From: Halomonas sp. LR3S48
GTDB taxonomy: Bacteria > Pseudomonadota > Gammaproteobacteria > Pseudomonadales > Halomonadaceae
Direction of reading: 5' to 3'
NCBI RefSeq assembly: GCF_025725665.1
Contig: NZ_CP107009.1
Location: 4,526,001 to 4,590,000, forward strand
Length of the DNA stretch: 64,000 bases
Shown here: positions 19,034 to 27,792 of the stretch, piece after piece
Numbering within the stretch: position 1 is the stretch's first letter
Layout of the letters: each line of letters begins with the position of its first letter
Notes under the pieces: model-generated
What the model was told of the DNA's origin: nothing
What the model saw: the letters and a program-made list of their open reading frames with translations, nothing else
Database searches by the model: none
Made by a program: the position numbers and the translations under genes

Positions 19034-19276
19034 TCAAGCGCTCGCCGGCCTGGCTTCTCCCTGGCTTTGCCCCAGCCGCTCGATGGCCTGCCTGGCCAGA
19101 GGAGAAAGTTGGCTGCCGTCCTCGCGCAGGTAGTCGATGATCTGGCGCTTCATGCTGCGAGCCCAGAACTTCTTCAGGTGGGTATGGATGCGTTCAGCGG
19201 CGTCGCCGTAGTGCGCATTGTTGATGGCGATCTGGTTCGCCATATGGATCAGGGTGTCGAGCTGGCTGCGGCTCAT
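19034..19276 (-). CDS. fdsD: NAD-dependent formate dehydrogenase small (delta) subunit
   Basis: 80-aa FdsD-type protein, the last gene of the fds operon. The family pattern is clear: LIHMANQIAINN, then IHTHLKKFWARSMKRQIIDYL. In Cupriavidus and Rhodobacter FdsD helps form the active FdsABG complex. The start at 19276 (MSRSQLDTL) has GGAGG 11 bases upstream and leaves seven bases after the fdhD stop. An in-frame ATG at 19300 lies inside fdhD and lacks a ribosome binding site. Confidence 0.88.
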   Translation of the reverse strand: MSRSQLDTLIHMANQIAINNAHYGDAAERIHTHLKKFWARSMKRQIIDYLREDGSQLSPLARQAIERLGQSQGEARPASA

Positions 19277-19283
19277 GGCGACA

Positions 19284-20111
19284 TCAACCTCCGCTGGCAT
19301 GGAATGCCGGCACCGTCTCGGTAGCCGGCTGATGATAGATGACGTGGCGCCCCGGGCGGGCGAAGCCGACCAGTTTCAGCCCCGCCTGGCGCGCCAGCTC
19401 GATGGCAAGCGAGGTGGACGCCGATACCGCGACCAGGCAGCCGATGCCGGCACTGGCGCACTTCTGCACCATCTCGTAGCTGGCCCGGCTGGAGACCAGC
19501 ACGAAGCCGTGGTGCGGGTCGAGACGACGCTTCAGCATGGCGCCGATCAGCTTGTCCAGGGCGTTGTGGCGGCCGACGTCCTCGCGCGCCAGCTGCACCT
19601 GCCCGTCGAGATCGCACCAGGCGGCACCGTGGGTGGCACCGGTCTCGCGCTGCAGCGGTTGATGCCACTTCAGGGCATCCAATGCATGCTGGATGGCAGC
19701 GTCTTCCACCCTCGGCGCCGTTACCGAAACCACCGGGCGAATCGCCTGTTCCAGCGACTCGGTACCGCACAGGCCACAACCGGTGCGGCCCGCCAGGCTA
19801 CGCCGGCGCTGCTTGAGTTCCATGAAGCGCTGGGCAGCGATATCGAGGTGCACGGCAATGCCGGCCGCTTCTTCTCGCACCTCGATCCCGTAGAGTTCCT
19901 CGGGCTCTTCGAGGATCCCTTCGGTAAAGCTGAAGCCGAGGGCGAAGTCCTCCAGGTCGGCGGGCGTGGCCATCATCACGGCATGGGAAATGCCGTTGTA
20001 GACCAGCGCCACCGGGGTCTCCACCGCGATGCTGTCCTCCAACCGCTCGGCGCCGCCACCTCCCCGACGCACATCCACCGGGGCCCGGCAGCGGCTGGGG
20101 TCGTCACTCAT
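19284..20111 (-). CDS. fdhD: FdhD/FdsC sulfur carrier and formate dehydrogenase chaperone
   Basis: 275-aa protein that transfers sulfur from a cysteine desulfurase to the bis-MGD cofactor of formate dehydrogenase. The conserved CxxC is C112/C115 in RTGCGLCGTESLE. Other family blocks are TPADLEDFALGFSFTEGI and REDVGRHNALDKLIGAML. The ATG at 20111 follows GGAG by seven bases and overlaps the fdsA stop by 8 bp. It sits in the fds operon, but as the only fdhD in the window it may also serve the Sec enzyme. Confidence 0.93.
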   Translation of the reverse strand: MSDDPSRCRAPVDVRRGGGGAERLEDSIAVETPVALVYNGISHAVMMATPADLEDFALGFSFTEGILEEPEELYGIEVREEAAGIAVHLDIAAQRFMELKQRRRSLAGRTGCGLCGTESLEQAIRPVVSVTAPRVEDAAIQHALDALKWHQPLQRETGATHGAAWCDLDGQVQLAREDVGRHNALDKLIGAMLKRRLDPHHGFVLVSSRASYEMVQKCASAGIGCLVAVSASTSLAIELARQAGLKLVGFARPGRHVIYHQPATETVPAFHASGG

Positions 20112-23001
20112 TCGCACGCTCCGCTGAGGGCTGCTTGCCTTCGTTCTTGCCACCGCGAAGCAACTCGAGCTGCAGCCGGTCGAAGCTCTGGAACTGGCGC
20201 TGCCAAGTTGACGGCTGGCTGACCTTCTCGACCTGCACGGCGGTCACCTTGTACTCCGGGCAGTTGGTCGCCCAGTCGGAGCTGTCGGTGGTGATCACGT
20301 TGGCCCCGCTGCCCGGGTGGTGGAAGGTAGTGTAGACCACTCCCGGCGGCATGCGGTCGCTGACCCGGGCGCGCAGTACCGTCTGACCGGCGCGGCTGGT
20401 GATGCCGACCCAGTCGCCGTCGCGCACGCCGCGCAGCTCGGCGTCAGATGGGTGCAGCTCGAGCACGTCCTCGTCGTGCCAGGCCTGGTTGTCGGTGCGC
20501 CGGGTCTGGGCGCCGACGTTGTACTGGGAGAGGATGCGCCCGGTAGTGAGCAGCAGCGGGAAGCGGCGGTTGGAGCGCTCTTCGCTGGCCACGTAGTCGG
20601 TGATGGCGAACTGGCCGAGACCGATGGGAAAGTCCTCGATGTGCATGGTCGGCATGCCCTTCGGGTACACCTCGTTGCACGGCCACTGGATGCTGCCCAG
20701 CTCGTCGAGCCGCGCGTAGCTGACGCCGGCGAAGCTCGGCGTGAGGCTGGCGATCTCGTCCATGATCTGCGCCGGGTGGTCGTAGTGCATGGGGTAGCCC
20801 AGCGCATTGGCCAGGTCCACGGTCACTTCCCAGTCCTGCTTGCCGGCCAGCGGCGGCATCACCTTGCGCACCCGGTTGATGCGCCGCTCGGCGTTGGTGA
20901 AGGTGCCGTCCTTCTCCAGGAAGGAGGAGCCCGGCAGCAGCACGTGGGCGAACTTGGCCGTCTCGTTGAGGAAGATGTCCTGCACGATCAGGCATTCCAG
21001 CGAGCGCAGCGCCAGCTCGACGTGCTGGGTGTTGGGGTCGGATTGGGCGATATCCTCGCCCTGCACGTAGAGCGCCTTGAATTCGCCGGCAACCGCAGCA
21101 TCGAACATGTTGGGGATGCGCAGCCCCGGCTCGTCGTCGATGGGCACGCCCCAGGCTGCCTCGAAGCGTTCGCGCACCGCCGCGTCGCCGACGTGCTGAT
21201 AGCCCGGCAGCTCGTGGGGGAAGGAGCCCATGTCGCAGGAGCCCTGGACGTTGTTCTGTCCGCGCAGCGGGTTGACGCCCACGCCCTCGCGACCGATGTT
21301 GCCGGTGGCCAGCGCCAGGTTGGCGATCCCCATCACCATGCTCGAGCCCTGGCTGTGCTCGGTGACGCCGAGACCGTAGTAGATCGCGCCATTGGGTGCG
21401 TTGGCATAGGTGCGCGCCGCACGGCGCACCTGCTCGGCGGGCACACCGGTAATCGCCTCGACGTTCTCGGGCGAGTGGCGTTCCTCGAGGATGAACTCGC
21501 GCCAGGCCAGGTAGCCCGACTCGTCGCAGCGCTTGGCGATGAACTCGCGATCCTCCAGTCCCTCGCTGATCACCACGTGAGCCAGGGCGTTGACCATCGC
21601 CACGTTGGTGCCGGGACGCAGGGCAAGATGCTGGGCGCCGTGATGATGCGGCGTCTTGAGCAGATCGATACGCCGCGGATCGACGACGATCAGTTCGGCG
21701 CCCTGGCGCAGGCGCCGGCGCATCTGTGAGGCGAACACCGGGTGGGCGTCGGTGGGGTTGGCGCCGATGACGACGATGGCATCGGCCTTCATCACCGAAT
21801 CGAAGGTCTGGGTGCCGGCGGACTCGCCCAGGGTCGCCTTGAGGCCGAAGCCGGTGGGCGAGTGGCACACCCGCGCACAGGTGTCGGTGTTGTTATTGCG
21901 GAAAGCCGCGCGCACCAGCTTCTGCACCAGGTAGGTTTCCTCGTTGGTACAGCGCGACGAGGTGATGCCGCCGATGCTCTCGCGGCCATACTTGGCCTGG
22001 ATCGCCTTGAGCCGCTCGGCGGCGAAGGCGATCGCCTCTTCCCAGCCCACCTCGCGCCAGGGCTGGTCGATCGACTCGCGGATCATCGGCGTTTTCAGAC
22101 GATCCGGATGGGTGGCATAGCCGAAGGCGAAGCGACCCTTGACGCAGGAGTGGCCGTGGTTGGCGTCGCCACCCTTGTACGGCACCATGCGCACCACCCG
22201 ATCGCCCTGCATCTCGGCCTTGAACGAGCAGCCCACGCCGCAGTAGGCGCAGGTGGTGACCACGCTGTGCTCCGGCTGGCCCTGCTCGATCACCGACTTC
22301 TCCATTAGCGTCGAGGTCGGACAGGCCTGCACGCAAGCACCGCAGGAAACGCACTCGGAATCCATGAACGCCTCGCTCTGCCCGGCGGCGACCTTGGACT
22401 CGAAGCCGCGCCCCTCGATGGTCAGGGCGAAGGTGCCCTGCACCTCCTCGCAGGCGCGCACGCAGCGTGAGCAGACGATGCACTTGCTGGGGTCGAAGCT
22501 GAAATAGGGGTTGGAATCGTCGGTCTCGGCCGCCAGGTGGTTCTCGCCGTCGAAGCCATAGCGCACCTCGCGCAGGCCCACCGCGCCGGCCATGTCCTGC
22601 AGCTCGCAGTCGCCGTTGGCCGGGCAGGTCAGGCAGTCCAGCGGGTGATCGGAGATATAGAGCTCCATCACGTTGCGCCGCAGCTTGGCGAGCCGCGCGT
22701 TCTGCGTAGTGACCTGCATGCCGGCCTCGACCGGCGTAGTGCAGGAGGCCGGTAGCCCGCGCCTGCCCTCGATCTGCACCGCGCACAGGCGGCAGGAGCC
22801 GAACGCCTCGAGGTTATCCGAGGCGCACAGCTTGGGAATGTTGATGTCGGCGAGTGCCGCGGCGCGCAGCACCGAGGTGCCCTCGGGCACGGTGATCTCG
22901 GTGCCATCGATCTCGAGGGTGACGAGCTTTTCCGAAAGCCGCGCCGGGGTGCCGTAGTCGCGCTCCGGTGAAACGTGCTTGGGATCGTAGTAGTGCAACA
23001 T
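20104..23001 (-). CDS. fdsA: NAD-dependent formate dehydrogenase catalytic subunit (molybdenum, Cys type)
   Basis: 965-aa cytoplasmic enzyme that oxidises formate and feeds electrons through Fe-S clusters to FdsB. The N-terminal NuoG-like part holds a [2Fe-2S] site (CASDNLEAFGSCRLC...C), the His-Cys cluster HPLDCLTCPANGDC, and two [4Fe-4S] sets CIVCSRCVRAC and CVSCGACVQAC. The molybdopterin part starts at CAYCGVGCSF. The Mo ligand is cysteine, not Sec: TDTCARVCHSPTGFGL. Start at 23001 (MLHYYDPKH) has AGGAGG six bases upstream. It overlaps fdhD and lies 17 bp after the fdsB stop. Confidence 0.95.
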   Translation of the reverse strand: MLHYYDPKHVSPERDYGTPARLSEKLVTLEIDGTEITVPEGTSVLRAAALADINIPKLCASDNLEAFGSCRLCAVQIEGRRGLPASCTTPVEAGMQVTTQNARLAKLRRNVMELYISDHPLDCLTCPANGDCELQDMAGAVGLREVRYGFDGENHLAAETDDSNPYFSFDPSKCIVCSRCVRACEEVQGTFALTIEGRGFESKVAAGQSEAFMDSECVSCGACVQACPTSTLMEKSVIEQGQPEHSVVTTCAYCGVGCSFKAEMQGDRVVRMVPYKGGDANHGHSCVKGRFAFGYATHPDRLKTPMIRESIDQPWREVGWEEAIAFAAERLKAIQAKYGRESIGGITSSRCTNEETYLVQKLVRAAFRNNNTDTCARVCHSPTGFGLKATLGESAGTQTFDSVMKADAIVVIGANPTDAHPVFASQMRRRLRQGAELIVVDPRRIDLLKTPHHHGAQHLALRPGTNVAMVNALAHVVISEGLEDREFIAKRCDESGYLAWREFILEERHSPENVEAITGVPAEQVRRAARTYANAPNGAIYYGLGVTEHSQGSSMVMGIANLALATGNIGREGVGVNPLRGQNNVQGSCDMGSFPHELPGYQHVGDAAVRERFEAAWGVPIDDEPGLRIPNMFDAAVAGEFKALYVQGEDIAQSDPNTQHVELALRSLECLIVQDIFLNETAKFAHVLLPGSSFLEKDGTFTNAERRINRVRKVMPPLAGKQDWEVTVDLANALGYPMHYDHPAQIMDEIASLTPSFAGVSYARLDELGSIQWPCNEVYPKGMPTMHIEDFPIGLGQFAITDYVASEERSNRRFPLLLTTGRILSQYNVGAQTRRTDNQAWHDEDVLELHPSDAELRGVRDGDWVGITSRAGQTVLRARVSDRMPPGVVYTTFHHPGSGANVITTDSSDWATNCPEYKVTAVQVEKVSQPSTWQRQFQSFDRLQLELLRGGKNEGKQPSAERANE

Positions 23002-23018
23002 GTCGTACCTCCTCCCGC

Positions 23019-24569
23019 TCAACGCTGCTGCGCGTCGCGTTGCAGGTCTTCGGGAAAGTGTTTCATCACGCTCTGCACGGGGAAGGGCGTCATGCCGCCC
23101 ATCGCACAGAGGGAGCCGTCAACCATGGTCTCGCACAGGTCACCCAGCAGCGCCAGATTGGCCTCGCGGTTGTCGCCTGCGCGAATGCGGTCGATCACCT
23201 CGACGCCGCGCACCGCGCCGATACGGCAGGGGGTGCATTTGCCGCAAGACTCCACGGTGCAGAACTCCATGGCAAAGCGTGCCTGTTCGGCCATGTCCAC
23301 CGTGTCGTCGAACATCACCACGCCGCCGTGGCCGACCCCCGCGCCGACTTCGGCGAAGGCCTCGTAGTCGAGCGGCAGGTCCCACTGGCTTTCGGGCAGG
23401 TAGGCGCACAGCGGGCCGCCGACCTGCACCGCGCGCAGCGGCCGTCCGTTGAAGGTACCGCCACCGAAGTCCTCCATCAGCTCGCGCAGAGTGGTACCGA
23501 AAGCGAGCTCCACCAGCCCGCCGCGCTTGACGTTGCCGGCCAGTTGCAGTGCCAGAGTGCCCCGCGAGCGGCCCATGCCGTAGTCGGCGTAGGCCGTGGC
23601 CCCGTGGGCGAGAATGAAGGGTACCGCGGCCAGCGACAGGACGTTGTTGACCACCGTGGGCTGGCCGAACAGCCCCTCGATCGCCGGCAGCGGCGGCTTG
23701 AAGCGCACCATGCCGCGCTTGCCTTCGAGGCTCTCGAGCAGTGAGGTCTCCTCGCCGCAGATGTAAGCACCGGCACCGAGTCGCACTTCGAGATCGAAGC
23801 GCCGGCCGCTGCCGAGAATATCGGCGCCGAGATAGCCGGCGGCCTCGGCGCGGGCAATCGCCTCATCGAAGATCTCGTGAGCCAGTGGGTATTCCGAACG
23901 CAGGTAGATGTAGCCCTGAGTGGCACCCACGGCGAGGCCGGCGATGGCCATGCCCTCGATCAGCAGGTAGGGGTCGCACTCCATCACCAGGCGGTCGGCG
24001 AAGGTACCGGAATCGCCCTCGTCGGCGTTGCAGACGATGTACTTCTGTTCGGCGGGGGCAGCGAGTACCGTCTGCCACTTGATGCCGGTAGGGAACGCCG
24101 CCCCGCCGCGACCGCGCAGGCCGGAGGCCTTGACCTCGTCGACGATGGCCTGGGGCTCGAGCGAGAGCGCCCGTTCCAGGCCGCGGAAGCCGTCGTGGGC
24201 CCGGTAGTCGTCGATGGAGAGTGGATCAGTGACGCCGATGCGCGAGAAGGTCAGGCGCTGCTGGGCCTGCAGGTAGGGAATCGACTCGGTCGGTCCCTGG
24301 CAGAGGGGTGGCATGTTGCTGCCTTCGAGCAGCCCGGCGTCGAACAGGCCGGCCACGTCGCCGGGCTCGACCGGCCCGTAGGCGATGCGCCCCACGGCGG
24401 TCTCGACCTCCACCATCGGCTCCAGCCAGAACAGCCCGCGGGAGCCGTTGCGCACCAGCTCGACCTCGGCACCGCGTGCAACCGCCTCCGCCTCGATGCG
24501 TGCGGCGACTTCATCAGCGCCGAGCGCGAGCGCCGTGGTTTCGCGGGGAACGAAGATTCTGACGCTCAT
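23019..24569 (-). CDS. fdsB: NAD-dependent formate dehydrogenase diaphorase subunit (FMN/NADH)
   Basis: 516-aa NuoF-like subunit that passes electrons from FdsA to NAD+. An N-terminal thioredoxin-like region (residues 1-~110) is fused to the FMN/NAD domain: GLRGRGGAAFPTGIKW, VCNADEGDSGTFADR, GAGAYICGEETSLLESLEG. The C-terminal [4Fe-4S] site is ESCGKCTPCRIG plus a later Cys. Its start codon shares a base with the fdsG stop (TGATG) and is preceded by GGAGGTGAG. Confidence 0.95.
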   Translation of the reverse strand: MSVRIFVPRETTALALGADEVAARIEAEAVARGAEVELVRNGSRGLFWLEPMVEVETAVGRIAYGPVEPGDVAGLFDAGLLEGSNMPPLCQGPTESIPYLQAQQRLTFSRIGVTDPLSIDDYRAHDGFRGLERALSLEPQAIVDEVKASGLRGRGGAAFPTGIKWQTVLAAPAEQKYIVCNADEGDSGTFADRLVMECDPYLLIEGMAIAGLAVGATQGYIYLRSEYPLAHEIFDEAIARAEAAGYLGADILGSGRRFDLEVRLGAGAYICGEETSLLESLEGKRGMVRFKPPLPAIEGLFGQPTVVNNVLSLAAVPFILAHGATAYADYGMGRSRGTLALQLAGNVKRGGLVELAFGTTLRELMEDFGGGTFNGRPLRAVQVGGPLCAYLPESQWDLPLDYEAFAEVGAGVGHGGVVMFDDTVDMAEQARFAMEFCTVESCGKCTPCRIGAVRGVEVIDRIRAGDNREANLALLGDLCETMVDGSLCAMGGMTPFPVQSVMKHFPEDLQRDAQQR

Positions 24570-25066
24570 CAGCTCACCTCCAGCACTTGGGTGGTCATCT
24601 CGTCGACCAGGCGATCGAATTTCTCGGGCGTGACCCGGCCGTGGATGCGGTCACCGATGCGCAGCGACGGGCCGCAGGCACAGTTGCCCAGGCAGTAGAC
24701 CGGCTCCAGGGTGATCTCGCGATCGGCGGTGGTCTGGTGGTAATCGATACCGAGCGTCGAGCGCGCATGCATCTCCAGCGCCCGCGAGCCGCGCGCCTGG
24801 CACGCCTCGGCGCGGCAGATCTGCACCACATGGCGTCCCGGTGGCGCGCTGCGGAAATGGTGATAGAAGCTGATTACGCCGTGCACCTCGGCACGCGTCA
24901 GCTGCAGCGATTCGGCGATGATCGGCACTGCCTCGCGCGGTATGTAGCCGCAGCGATCCTGGATCGCATGCAGGATGGGCAGCAGGGCTCCCGGTTTGTG
25001 CTTCAGGGCGTCGATCTCGTCCCGAACCAGTTGGGGGGTCCACGGTTGGAAGGTGCTGTTGAGCAT
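24569..25066 (-). CDS. fdsG: NAD-dependent formate dehydrogenase gamma subunit (NuoE-like)
   Basis: 165-aa thioredoxin-like [2Fe-2S] protein, first gene of the fds operon. Family features are LLPILHAIQDRCGYIPREAV, VHGVISFYHHFR and the cluster ligands CRAEAC and YCLGNCACGP. It works beside FdsB in hydride transfer to NAD+. The operon order fdsG-fdsB-fdsA-fdhD(fdsC)-fdsD is identical to that described in Cupriavidus necator. The 194-bp upstream region is shared with the divergent regulator. Confidence 0.94.
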   Translation of the reverse strand: MLNSTFQPWTPQLVRDEIDALKHKPGALLPILHAIQDRCGYIPREAVPIIAESLQLTRAEVHGVISFYHHFRSAPPGRHVVQICRAEACQARGSRALEMHARSTLGIDYHQTTADREITLEPVYCLGNCACGPSLRIGDRIHGRVTPEKFDRLVDEMTTQVLEVS

Positions 25067-25081
25067 GGCCTGGCCTCGAAG

Positions 25082-25118
25082 CGAACGTATGGCGCCTATT
25101 CCTGCACCGGTACGTTCG
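25082..25118. promoter_or_regulatory. Inverted repeat in the fdsG-fdsR divergent promoter
   Basis: Perfect 8-bp arms CGAACGTA (25082..25089) and TACGTTCG (25111..25118) are separated by 21 bp, beginning 16 bp from the fdsG start. A second small palindrome GTACGTAC lies at 25202..25209, 52 bp before fdsR. Repeated TACGT elements on both sides suggest binding sites for the adjacent LysR-type regulator. This is inference; the site may lie in the fdsG leader. Confidence 0.45.
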
Positions 25119-25260
25119 AAGCTGCTGGTTACGGTCTAGTTATGTACTACAGTGCATATATTGGTTAAAGTGCCCGTAGTATCACTTGCTCGTGCGTAGT
25201 TGTACGTACTTGTGAAGGTAGCAGCACTGCTCCCGTTTCGAAATATGAAAAACACAGCAT

Positions 25261-26334
25261 ATGAAACGCATTAGAATCGAACCGGCCTGGTCGTTCACCG
25301 ACGAGGCCGGTAACCGCCTGGATCCACAGCTGTTCGGGCTGCTGCAGGGCATCCATCGCAGCGGCAAGCTGACCGCGGCCGCCGCCGAAGCCGGCATCTC
25401 CTACCGCCACGCCTGGAACCTGCTCAACAAGTGGGCGGACTTCTTCGGCGCTGCGCTGGTGGAGATGCAAAAGGGGCGCGGCGCCCGGCTCTCGCCGCTG
25501 GGCGACAAGCTGCTGTGGGCACGCCAGCGAGTGGCCGCCCGGCTCGGCCCGCAGCTCGAGAGCCTGGGCTCGGAGCTGAACCTCGAACTGCAGCAGCTGT
25601 TCGAAGGCGTCGAGCCAGTACTGCGCATGCACGCCAGCCACGGCTATGCGGTGGCGTTGCTGCCCCGGTTCGCCAGCGACTTCCAGCTCGATCTGCAGTA
25701 CTGCAGCCCGCAGGAGGCGCTGGCCGCGCTGAATCGCGGCGCCTGCGACGTGGCCGGTTATCACATGCCGACCTCGGCGACCCGCGGCCCGCTGATGCAG
25801 GGCTACCGCCGTCAGCTGCGCCCGCGCAGCCACTGCATCATTCGGTTCATCACCCGCTGCCAGGGGCTCATGGTGCGGCCGGGCAACCCCAAGGGCATCG
25901 CCGGCCTGGCCGACCTGTCACGCGGCGATGTGCGTTTCATCAACCGTCAGAAGGCATCGGGCACCCGGGCGCTGCTCGATATCCTGCTGCGCGACGCCGG
26001 GCTCTCGTCGCAACGGATCCCGGGCTTCGAGCTGGAGGAGTACACCCACTCCGCCGTGGCCGCCTACATCGCCGCCGGCATGGCCGACGTGGGCTTCGGG
26101 GTGGAAGCCGCCGCACATCAGTTCGGCCTGGCCTTCCTGCCCCTGGCTCAGGAGCACTATCTGCTGGTGTGCCAGCGGCGGAGCCTCACCGACCCCAGCG
26201 TCAAGCGCCTGCTGGAGATGATCCGCAGCGAGCCGTTCCTGCAAGCCGTCAGCGAACTGCCCGGCTACTCGCCGAATCGCTGCGGCGAGGTATGCAGCGT
26301 CGACGAGTTGTTCGACGAGACCGGAAACGCCTGA
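25261..26334 (+). CDS. fdsR: FdsR-like transcriptional regulator (LysR/ModE-type HTH with periplasmic-binding-like domain)
   Basis: 357-aa regulator. Residues about 20-75 form a winged HTH of LysR/ModE type (LLQGIHRSGKLTAAAAEAG, ISYRHAWNLLNKW). Residues about 110-330 form a substrate-binding-protein-like sensor (HASHGYAVALLPRF, RQKASGTRALLDILLRDAG, YIAAGMADVGFGVEAAA). It is divergent from fdsG, the position of FdsR in Cupriavidus, where FdsR controls the fds operon in response to formate. The similarity to ModE leaves molybdate as an alternative signal, but the sensor is not a ModE MOP domain. Confidence 0.85.
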   Translation: MKRIRIEPAWSFTDEAGNRLDPQLFGLLQGIHRSGKLTAAAAEAGISYRHAWNLLNKWADFFGAALVEMQKGRGARLSPLGDKLLWARQRVAARLGPQLESLGSELNLELQQLFEGVEPVLRMHASHGYAVALLPRFASDFQLDLQYCSPQEALAALNRGACDVAGYHMPTSATRGPLMQGYRRQLRPRSHCIIRFITRCQGLMVRPGNPKGIAGLADLSRGDVRFINRQKASGTRALLDILLRDAGLSSQRIPGFELEEYTHSAVAAYIAAGMADVGFGVEAAAHQFGLAFLPLAQEHYLLVCQRRSLTDPSVKRLLEMIRSEPFLQAVSELPGYSPNRCGEVCSVDELFDETGNA

Positions 26335-26352
26335 GCCTCGCCGGGGTCGACC

Positions 26353-27459
26353 TCAGTAGTCGACCACCACGTTGCCCAGCGGCTTGCTGCAGCAGGAGAG
26401 AATGTAGCCCTCGGCGACATCTTCATCGGTAATACCGCCATTGTGCTCCATGTCCACTTCACCGGACTTGAGCCCCACTCGGCACGTGCCGCAGATGCCC
26501 ATGCCGCAGGCCTTGGGAATGTGCAGGCCCAGCTTGGCGGCGGCGGCGTGCACCGTCTCGCCCGGTTGAATGCGCACGCTCTTGCCCGAGCCGGAGAACT
26601 CGACGCTGAGCATGTCGGCGACATCGATCTCCTCGGCCTCGGCCTCGGCCTGTTCGGCCAGCTCCAGCACATCCTCGCGCACCTCCAGCGGTGTGGCGCC
26701 GAAGGACTCCTCATGATAGTGGCTCATGTCGAAGCCGTTATCGCGCAGGATGCGCTTGATCGCGTTCATGTAGGGAGTGGGGCCGCAGCAGAAGATCTCC
26801 CGATCCAGGAAGTCGGGCGCCATCAACTCCAGCATCGGCTGGGTCAGATACCCTCGATAGCCGGCCCAGGCCTCGCCGATATCGTCCTTTTTTTCGCAAA
26901 CGATATGCAACTTGAACTCGGGGATGCGCGAGAACATGTGCACGAGTTCGCGATGGTAGATGACGTCGCGCGGAGCACGGGCACTGTGGATGAACTCGAC
27001 GTCGACGCTGGCGTTGGTGTCGAAGAACCAGCGAGTCATCGACATCAACGGCGTAATCCCCACGCCGCCGGAGAGGAACAGCACCTTGTCGGCGGGAAAG
27101 TCGATCGAGTTGAAATTGCCCACCGGACCATGCACCGCCAGCTCGTCACCGACCTTCATGTTGTCGTGGAGCCAATTGGACACCCGGCCACCCGGCACCC
27201 GCTTGACGGTGATCGAGAAGCTGTAGGGAATCGATGGCGAACTGGAGATCGTGTAGGAGCGCATGATCGGCTCCCCGTCGATCTCCAGTTCCAAGGTCAC
27301 GAACTGCCCCGGTTTGAAAAAGAACAGCACCGGCTGCTCGGCCATGAAGCAGAAGGTGCGAACGTCCCAGGTTTCCTGGATCACCTTGACGCAACGCACC
27401 AAGTGGCGGCCGTTGGTCCAGGTCTGGGTCGTGACGGGGTTGAGAAAGTTCATGGTCAT
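26353..27459 (-). CDS. gbcB: Glycine betaine monooxygenase reductase component
   Basis: 368-aa ferredoxin-NAD(P) reductase that supplies electrons to the Rieske oxygenase GbcA. An FAD/NAD module (RSYTISSSPSIPYSFSITVK, FLSGGVGITPLMSM, CCGPTPYMNAIKRIL) is followed by a C-terminal plant-type [2Fe-2S] ferredoxin (CGMGICGTCRVG...C). It is collinear with Pseudomonas aeruginosa GbcB, including NPVTTQTWTNGRHLVRCVKV at the N-terminus, which fixes the start at 27459. It is divergent from gbcA. Its 3' end is 18 bp from the convergent fdsR, so the betaine and formate regions touch here. Confidence 0.95.
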   Translation of the reverse strand: MTMNFLNPVTTQTWTNGRHLVRCVKVIQETWDVRTFCFMAEQPVLFFFKPGQFVTLELEIDGEPIMRSYTISSSPSIPYSFSITVKRVPGGRVSNWLHDNMKVGDELAVHGPVGNFNSIDFPADKVLFLSGGVGITPLMSMTRWFFDTNASVDVEFIHSARAPRDVIYHRELVHMFSRIPEFKLHIVCEKKDDIGEAWAGYRGYLTQPMLELMAPDFLDREIFCCGPTPYMNAIKRILRDNGFDMSHYHEESFGATPLEVREDVLELAEQAEAEAEEIDVADMLSVEFSGSGKSVRIQPGETVHAAAAKLGLHIPKACGMGICGTCRVGLKSGEVDMEHNGGITDEDVAEGYILSCCSKPLGNVVVDY

Positions 27460-27792
27460 GTCGTGTCGCCTGGCATTGATCAGCGTGGAAGGCTCCGACT
27501 GCGGAACACCGCCTGCCGTTGAACGAATTCTGCGCCAGGCAGCAAGGCCACGACTTGCCTGACTACGACACGGGCATGCCCATGCTCCCCACCCGATGTG
27601 TCTTTTCTTCCTCCGCGCGTCGCGCCTGCATTCATCCTTGTCGTCGGCAGACAACTGGGCGCCCGGCGGCTGATCCACACTCGCCGTATTCGTACCCCGG
27701 CACCCACACAATGACGACGCCGAATCCCTGACGACATCAACACCAACAATCCGACCGATGCCGCAGACGCGGCCAGCAATGAGGAAGCTTCC
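27460..27792. promoter_or_regulatory. Divergent promoter region between gbcB and gbcA
   Basis: 333 bp without a convincing gene, holding the start regions of both monooxygenase genes. In pseudomonads these promoters are activated by GbdR. I could not place a GbdR site with confidence. A good ribosome binding site (GAGGAAG) precedes gbcA. Confidence 0.5.

Noticed and set aside
27460..27792. GbdR binding site in the gbcA/gbcB divergent region
   Set aside because: I cannot recall the operator consensus reliably, and no obvious shared motif was seen with the 30.8-kb and 41.3-kb promoters.
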